Source: Aquibaculum sediminis
GTDB lineage: Bacteria > Pseudomonadota > Alphaproteobacteria > Kiloniellales > DSM-21159
Assembly (NCBI RefSeq): GCF_040712085.1
Contig: NZ_JBFCVK010000002.1
Location: 62,001-126,000, forward strand
Length of the DNA stretch: 64,000 nucleotides
Direction of reading: 5' to 3'
Made by a program: the position numbers and the translations under genes. This document shows positions 60,995-64,000 of the stretch, in pieces. The notes beneath the pieces were generated by a model, which searched no databases, had not been told where the DNA came from, and was given only the letters and a program-made list of their open reading frames with translations. Numbering within the stretch: position 1 is the stretch's first letter; every line of letters starts with the position of its first letter.

Positions 60995-61011
60995 TATATC
61001 AGATCGATATA
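60995..61011. promoter_or_regulatory. Candidate PadR operator
   Basis: TATATC-AGATC-GATATA lies 70-90 bp upstream of the padR start, inside an AT-rich tract (60991-61016). Spaced TATC/GATA half-sites are typical of PadR operators. The same region must hold the padR promoter. Confidence 0.6.
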
Positions 61012-61080
61012 ATATTCGAGTGCGGACTTACCCCTATTTCTGCAACATTCCTGCGACGCAGATGGCCAAACGCAGGATTC

Positions 61081-61872
61081 TTACCCGCCGGTTCCGCCAG
61101 GCTTACCAGCACCGGCGCCCAGGTGCTGAACCAGACCCATCAAGTCGCCCGGGAGCGGGAAGACGATGGTGTTGGTTCGCTCACTGGCGATGTCATAGAG
61201 CGTGGAGAAGTACCGCAGCGTCATGGCCTCCGGCCGACCGCCAAGGATCTCCGCGGCCTCCAGCAGCTTGGCTGCCGCCTGCTGCTCGCCCTCGGCGTCG
61301 ATGATGCGCGCGCGACGATTACGCTCCGCCTCGGCCTGGCGGGCGATGGCCCGGACCATGGATTCGTCGATGTCCACGTGCTTGATCTCGACATTGGCGA
61401 CCTTGATGCCCCAGGCGTCGGTCTGGGAATCCAGGATCTGCTGGATGTCGTCGTTGAGCTTGTCCCGTTCGGCCAGCATCTCGTCGAGCTCGTGCTTGCC
61501 GAGCACGGAGCGGAGCGTGGTTTGTGCCAGCTCGCTGGTGGCCTGGAGGAAATTCTCCACCTGGATGGTGGCACGGTCCGGCGCGATCACCCGGGCGTAG
61601 ATCACCGCGTTGACCTTCACCGAGACGTTGTCGTGGCTGATCACGTCCTGGCTCGGCACGTCGAGCACCACGGTGCGCATGTCCACGCGCACCATCTGCT
61701 GGATGTAGGGGATCAGCAGGATCAGGCCGGGGCCTTTCACGCCGGTGAAACGGCCCAGGGTGAAGACCACCGCGCGCTCGTACTCCCGCAGGATCTTGAT
61801 TGCTGCCGAAAGAAAGAAGATCAGCAGGAAGAGCAACGCGACATAGGTTATGAGGTCGAAGGGCAAGTCCAT
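61081..61872 (-). CDS. Slipin, SPFH/band-7 membrane protein
   Basis: The 263-residue protein has an N-terminal membrane hairpin (LITYVALLFLLIFFLSAAIK) and then a stomatin/band-7 domain. YERAVVFTLGRFTGVKGPGL lies near 31, VDMRTVVLDVPSQDVISHDN near 62 and LRSVLGKHELDEMLAERDKL near 119. A coiled coil with RQAEAERNRRARIIDAEGEQ lies near 180. SPFH proteins form membrane microdomain scaffolds. The gene lies 5 bp after nfeD; NfeD proteases are classic partners that cleave or bind slipins. Confidence 0.94.
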   Translation of the reverse strand: MDLPFDLITYVALLFLLIFFLSAAIKILREYERAVVFTLGRFTGVKGPGLILLIPYIQQMVRVDMRTVVLDVPSQDVISHDNVSVKVNAVIYARVIAPDRATIQVENFLQATSELAQTTLRSVLGKHELDEMLAERDKLNDDIQQILDSQTDAWGIKVANVEIKHVDIDESMVRAIARQAEAERNRRARIIDAEGEQQAAAKLLEAAEILGGRPEAMTLRYFSTLYDIASERTNTIVFPLPGDLMGLVQHLGAGAGKPGGTGG

Positions 61873-61877
61873 GGTCT

Positions 61878-63341
61878 CTACTCCCCTTTGCGGGTGTCGG
61901 GTTCAACGGTCAGGATCAGGCCGTCCAGGGCGGTGACCCGTATCTTCTGTCCGGGTGTCAGCGGCGCCGAAGCGCGCGCCTGCCAGATCTCACCGTGGAC
62001 ATGCACGCGTCCGCGCGTGTTCTTCCAGCGGCGCACCTCGCCACTGCTCCCGATCAGCTCCTCGCGGCCGGAAACCACCGGTCGGCGGAAGGAGCGGGCG
62101 GCCAGGCGCAGCACGACCGCGAGCAGCAGCAGCGACAGGCCGGTCATGGCGCCGATGGTCCAGTAGGAGATCTCGAAGCCCGGCACATCGGCGCTGTCGA
62201 ACAGCATCGCCGCACCCAGGGCGAAGGCAACCGCCCCGCCGATGCCGAGTACGCCGAAGGAGGGCACGAAGGCCTCCGCGGTCATCAGCGCCACGCCCAG
62301 GAGCAGCAGCCCGAGCCCGGCAAAGTCGATCGGCAGGATGGTGAGCGAGAAGAGCCCCAGCAGGAGACTGATCGCCCCGATGGTCCCGGGATAGAGCGCG
62401 CCGGGATTGGAGAATTCGAAGATCAGGCCGTAGATGCCGATCATCATCAGCACCAGCGCCAGGTTGGGATTGCTGATGATCGCCAGCAACTGCGCGCGCC
62501 AGTCGGGCGCCTGCTCCTCGATCGTCATGTTGCTGGTGGAAAGCGTCAGGGTTTCGCCGCGCTCCATGACCACGCTGTGCCCATCGAGTTGGTCCAGCAG
62601 GTCGGCGGTGTCCTCGGCGATCAGATCGACGACATTCTCGGCCAGCGCTTCCGCGGATGGTAGGCTGGCGGCTTCGCGCACCGCCTTTTCCGCCCACTCG
62701 GCGTTGCGGCCGTGCAGTTCGGCCAGGCCCCGGATGTAGGCCACGGCATCCTCGACCATCTTGGCCGACATGGCGTCGGTTGCGCCCTCGCTCGAGCCTT
62801 CCTCCGCCTCCTCCTCCTCGGGTGACTCTGCTTCGGGCTCCGTGCTTTCCCCATCGCTTTGCAGCGCCACGCTCGCGCCCACGCGCACCGGTGTGGCCGC
62901 GCCCAGGGTCGTTCCGGGGGCCATGGCGGCGACGTGGCTGGCATAGAGCAGGTAGGTGCCGGCGCTCGCCGCTCGCGCGCCACGCGGCCAGACCCAGGTG
63001 GCCACGGGCACCGGCGAGGCCAGGATCTCCCGGATCATCTGTCGCATGGAACTGTCGAGCCCGCCGGGCGTGTCCAGCCGCAGGATGACGAGGTCATGCC
63101 CCTCGTCGCGGGCGTCGGCGAGGCTGCGCGACAGATAGTCGGCACTGGCCGGGCCGATCGCCCCCTCCCAGGTCAGCATGAGCGCGCTGGTGGGGCGGCT
63201 CGTGTCGGTTGTTTCCGATTCCTGACCGACCCCTGGAAGCGCCGGCAACAGGAGAGCCAGCAGAAGCAGCAGTGACCAAAGCATCACCAGCGGAGCGCGC
63301 GGGCCCCGCTTTCCAAGCCTTACCGGTCGATCCCGCTGCAT
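61878..63341 (-). CDS. NfeD-family membrane serine protease (ClpP-like domain)
   Basis: The 487-residue protein has a signal/anchor helix near 20-35. The ClpP-class protease domain has LVILRLDTPGGLDSSMRQMI near 85, the nucleophile Ser in GARAASAGTYLLYASHVAAM near 122 and the general-base Lys in AMSAKMVEDAVAYI near 190. Between them lies an acidic low-complexity insert (Glu/Ser-rich, about 165-185). A four-helix block (about 290-410) is followed by an OB-fold NfeD domain with EELIGSSGEVRRW and GEIWQARASAPLTPGQKIRV. GGAAGGAGT precedes the ATG. It forms a two-gene operon with the slipin gene. Confidence 0.94.
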   Translation of the reverse strand: MQRDRPVRLGKRGPRAPLVMLWSLLLLLALLLPALPGVGQESETTDTSRPTSALMLTWEGAIGPASADYLSRSLADARDEGHDLVILRLDTPGGLDSSMRQMIREILASPVPVATWVWPRGARAASAGTYLLYASHVAAMAPGTTLGAATPVRVGASVALQSDGESTEPEAESPEEEEAEEGSSEGATDAMSAKMVEDAVAYIRGLAELHGRNAEWAEKAVREAASLPSAEALAENVVDLIAEDTADLLDQLDGHSVVMERGETLTLSTSNMTIEEQAPDWRAQLLAIISNPNLALVLMMIGIYGLIFEFSNPGALYPGTIGAISLLLGLFSLTILPIDFAGLGLLLLGVALMTAEAFVPSFGVLGIGGAVAFALGAAMLFDSADVPGFEISYWTIGAMTGLSLLLLAVVLRLAARSFRRPVVSGREELIGSSGEVRRWKNTRGRVHVHGEIWQARASAPLTPGQKIRVTALDGLILTVEPDTRKGE

Positions 63342-63407
63342 GCAGGACTCCTTCCGCTCTGCTGTCTCAGGGCACCCCTTGAAAGATTTTGCTTATACTG
63401 GCCGCGA

Positions 63408-64000
63408 TCAAGCTGATTCTCCCCGACGGCTGGGTTCGCGCACGCCCCAGAGCAGCGCAAAGCCCAGGATCAGGAACAGCATGATGGAAGCCATGCCCGC
63501 GCGCTGGCTCTCGAAGAACCCGGTGGTGAAGGCCAGCACGGCGGGGCCGAGGAAGGCAATGGCCTTGCCGGACAGGGCATAGAGCCCGAACATTTCCCCT
63601 TCCAGGCCCTGCGGTGCGAGCTGTGCCATCATGGCCCGGCTGGCGGCTTGCACCGGGCCGAAGAAGATCCCCAGCATCAGGCCGAAGACCCAGAACCAGA
63701 ACACCGATTGCAGCAACACCAGCACGATGCCGATCAGCATCATCCCGACAAGGGAGATCTGGATGGTCCGCTTGCTGCCGATCATGTCGATGATCCAGGC
63801 GAAGGCGAAGGCGCCGAGACCGGCGGTGATATTAAGCCCGATGCCGAAGAGCACGATCTGGTCGAAGCCCATGCCGAAGGTGCCGGCGGCATAGATGGCG
63901 CCGAAGGCAAAGACGGTGTTCAGCCCGTCGTTATAGAGCATGCGCGCGAGCAGGAAGCGGGCGACGTTGCGATAGCGCGGGAGGTTGCGCGCGGTTTGCA
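63408..64000 (-). CDS. MFS transporter (UMF1/Atg22-like), C-terminal part
   Basis: The gene enters from the right edge; 197 codons are present and the start is outside the window. YRNVARFLLARMLYNDGLNT near its visible beginning is the UMF1-family signature. About six helices follow, with GLMLGIFFGPVQAASRAMMA and GEMFGLYALSGKAIAFLGP. The C-terminus is basic (REPSRRGESA). The substrate is unknown; the family is often annotated as vacuole-effluxer-like. It lies 66 bp beyond the nfeD start on the same strand, so it is probably upstream of nfeD in separate transcription. Confidence 0.9.
   Translation of the reverse strand, partial: QTARNLPRYRNVARFLLARMLYNDGLNTVFAFGAIYAAGTFGMGFDQIVLFGIGLNITAGLGAFAFAWIIDMIGSKRTIQISLVGMMLIGIVLVLLQSVFWFWVFGLMLGIFFGPVQAASRAMMAQLAPQGLEGEMFGLYALSGKAIAFLGPAVLAFTTGFFESQRAGMASIMLFLILGFALLWGVREPSRRGESA

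Overview
The window reads as the chromosome of a GC-rich alphaproteobacterium. The basis is the aerobic (oxygen-dependent, CobG/CobN type) cobalamin pathway with alphaproteobacterial gene order, a NdvB/Cgs-type cyclic beta-1,2-glucan synthase, TRAP and NMT1-type transport operons, GcvA-like LysR regulators, and dense translational coupling (ATGA, GTGA and TTGA overlaps). An order such as Rhodospirillales or a relative is my guess; no rRNA or other phylogenetic marker is present.

Positions 1-20991 hold an almost complete de novo B12 supercluster. A cobalamin riboswitch (about 14575-14760, minus strand) leads a long minus-strand operon: DUF1636 protein, cobW, cobN, cobG, cobH, cobI, cobJ, cobL, cobE, cobM, cobB, cobA, cobF. 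Only cobK is inverted, and it starts head-to-head with cobL on a shared CATG. A hairpin follows cobF. A second cobalamin riboswitch (about 268-440) then leads a BtuF-like binding protein that runs off the left edge. Divergent from the first riboswitch are cobO and cobQ. After these come cobD (cbiB) and a cobC-type phosphatase on the minus strand, and cobP, cobU and cobV on the plus strand. CobS and CobT of the cobaltochelatase, BluB and the threonine-phosphate decarboxylase are not in the window.

Positions 20992-24747 look like a decayed mobile island. They contain an internally deleted IS3-type transposase, a remnant that I read as the type I-E CRISPR protein Cse2 (CasB), a chromate-resistance operon chrB-chrA, and 3' ends of a serine recombinase and an IS481-type transposase. 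No CRISPR array is visible.

Positions 24748-33591 hold a LysR regulator; a TRAP transporter operon with an SDR dehydrogenase and a split transketolase (probably uptake and cleavage of an unidentified sugar-like acid or polyol); a PaiB-like flavin-binding protein; and a tandem universal stress protein. The stress-protein gene overlaps by 4 bp the 8.4-kb cyclic glucan synthase gene (33588-42035).

Positions 42072-53579 hold two catabolic or biosynthetic modules of unknown substrate. One is a LysR / 2-oxoglutarate dioxygenase / alanine-racemase-fold module; its PLP enzyme has lost the residues that define a racemase. The other is a TetR-controlled NMT1-type ABC transporter with a DapA-superfamily enzyme, an atypical SDR and a GNAT protein. 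Between them lie small membrane and secreted proteins.

Positions 53640-64000 hold a broken AraC regulator, an SDR dehydrogenase, an AEC-family transporter, two hairpin repeats, a PadR-controlled RND efflux pair, a slipin/NfeD pair, and an MFS transporter that runs off the right edge. I saw no tRNA, rRNA or CRISPR array.
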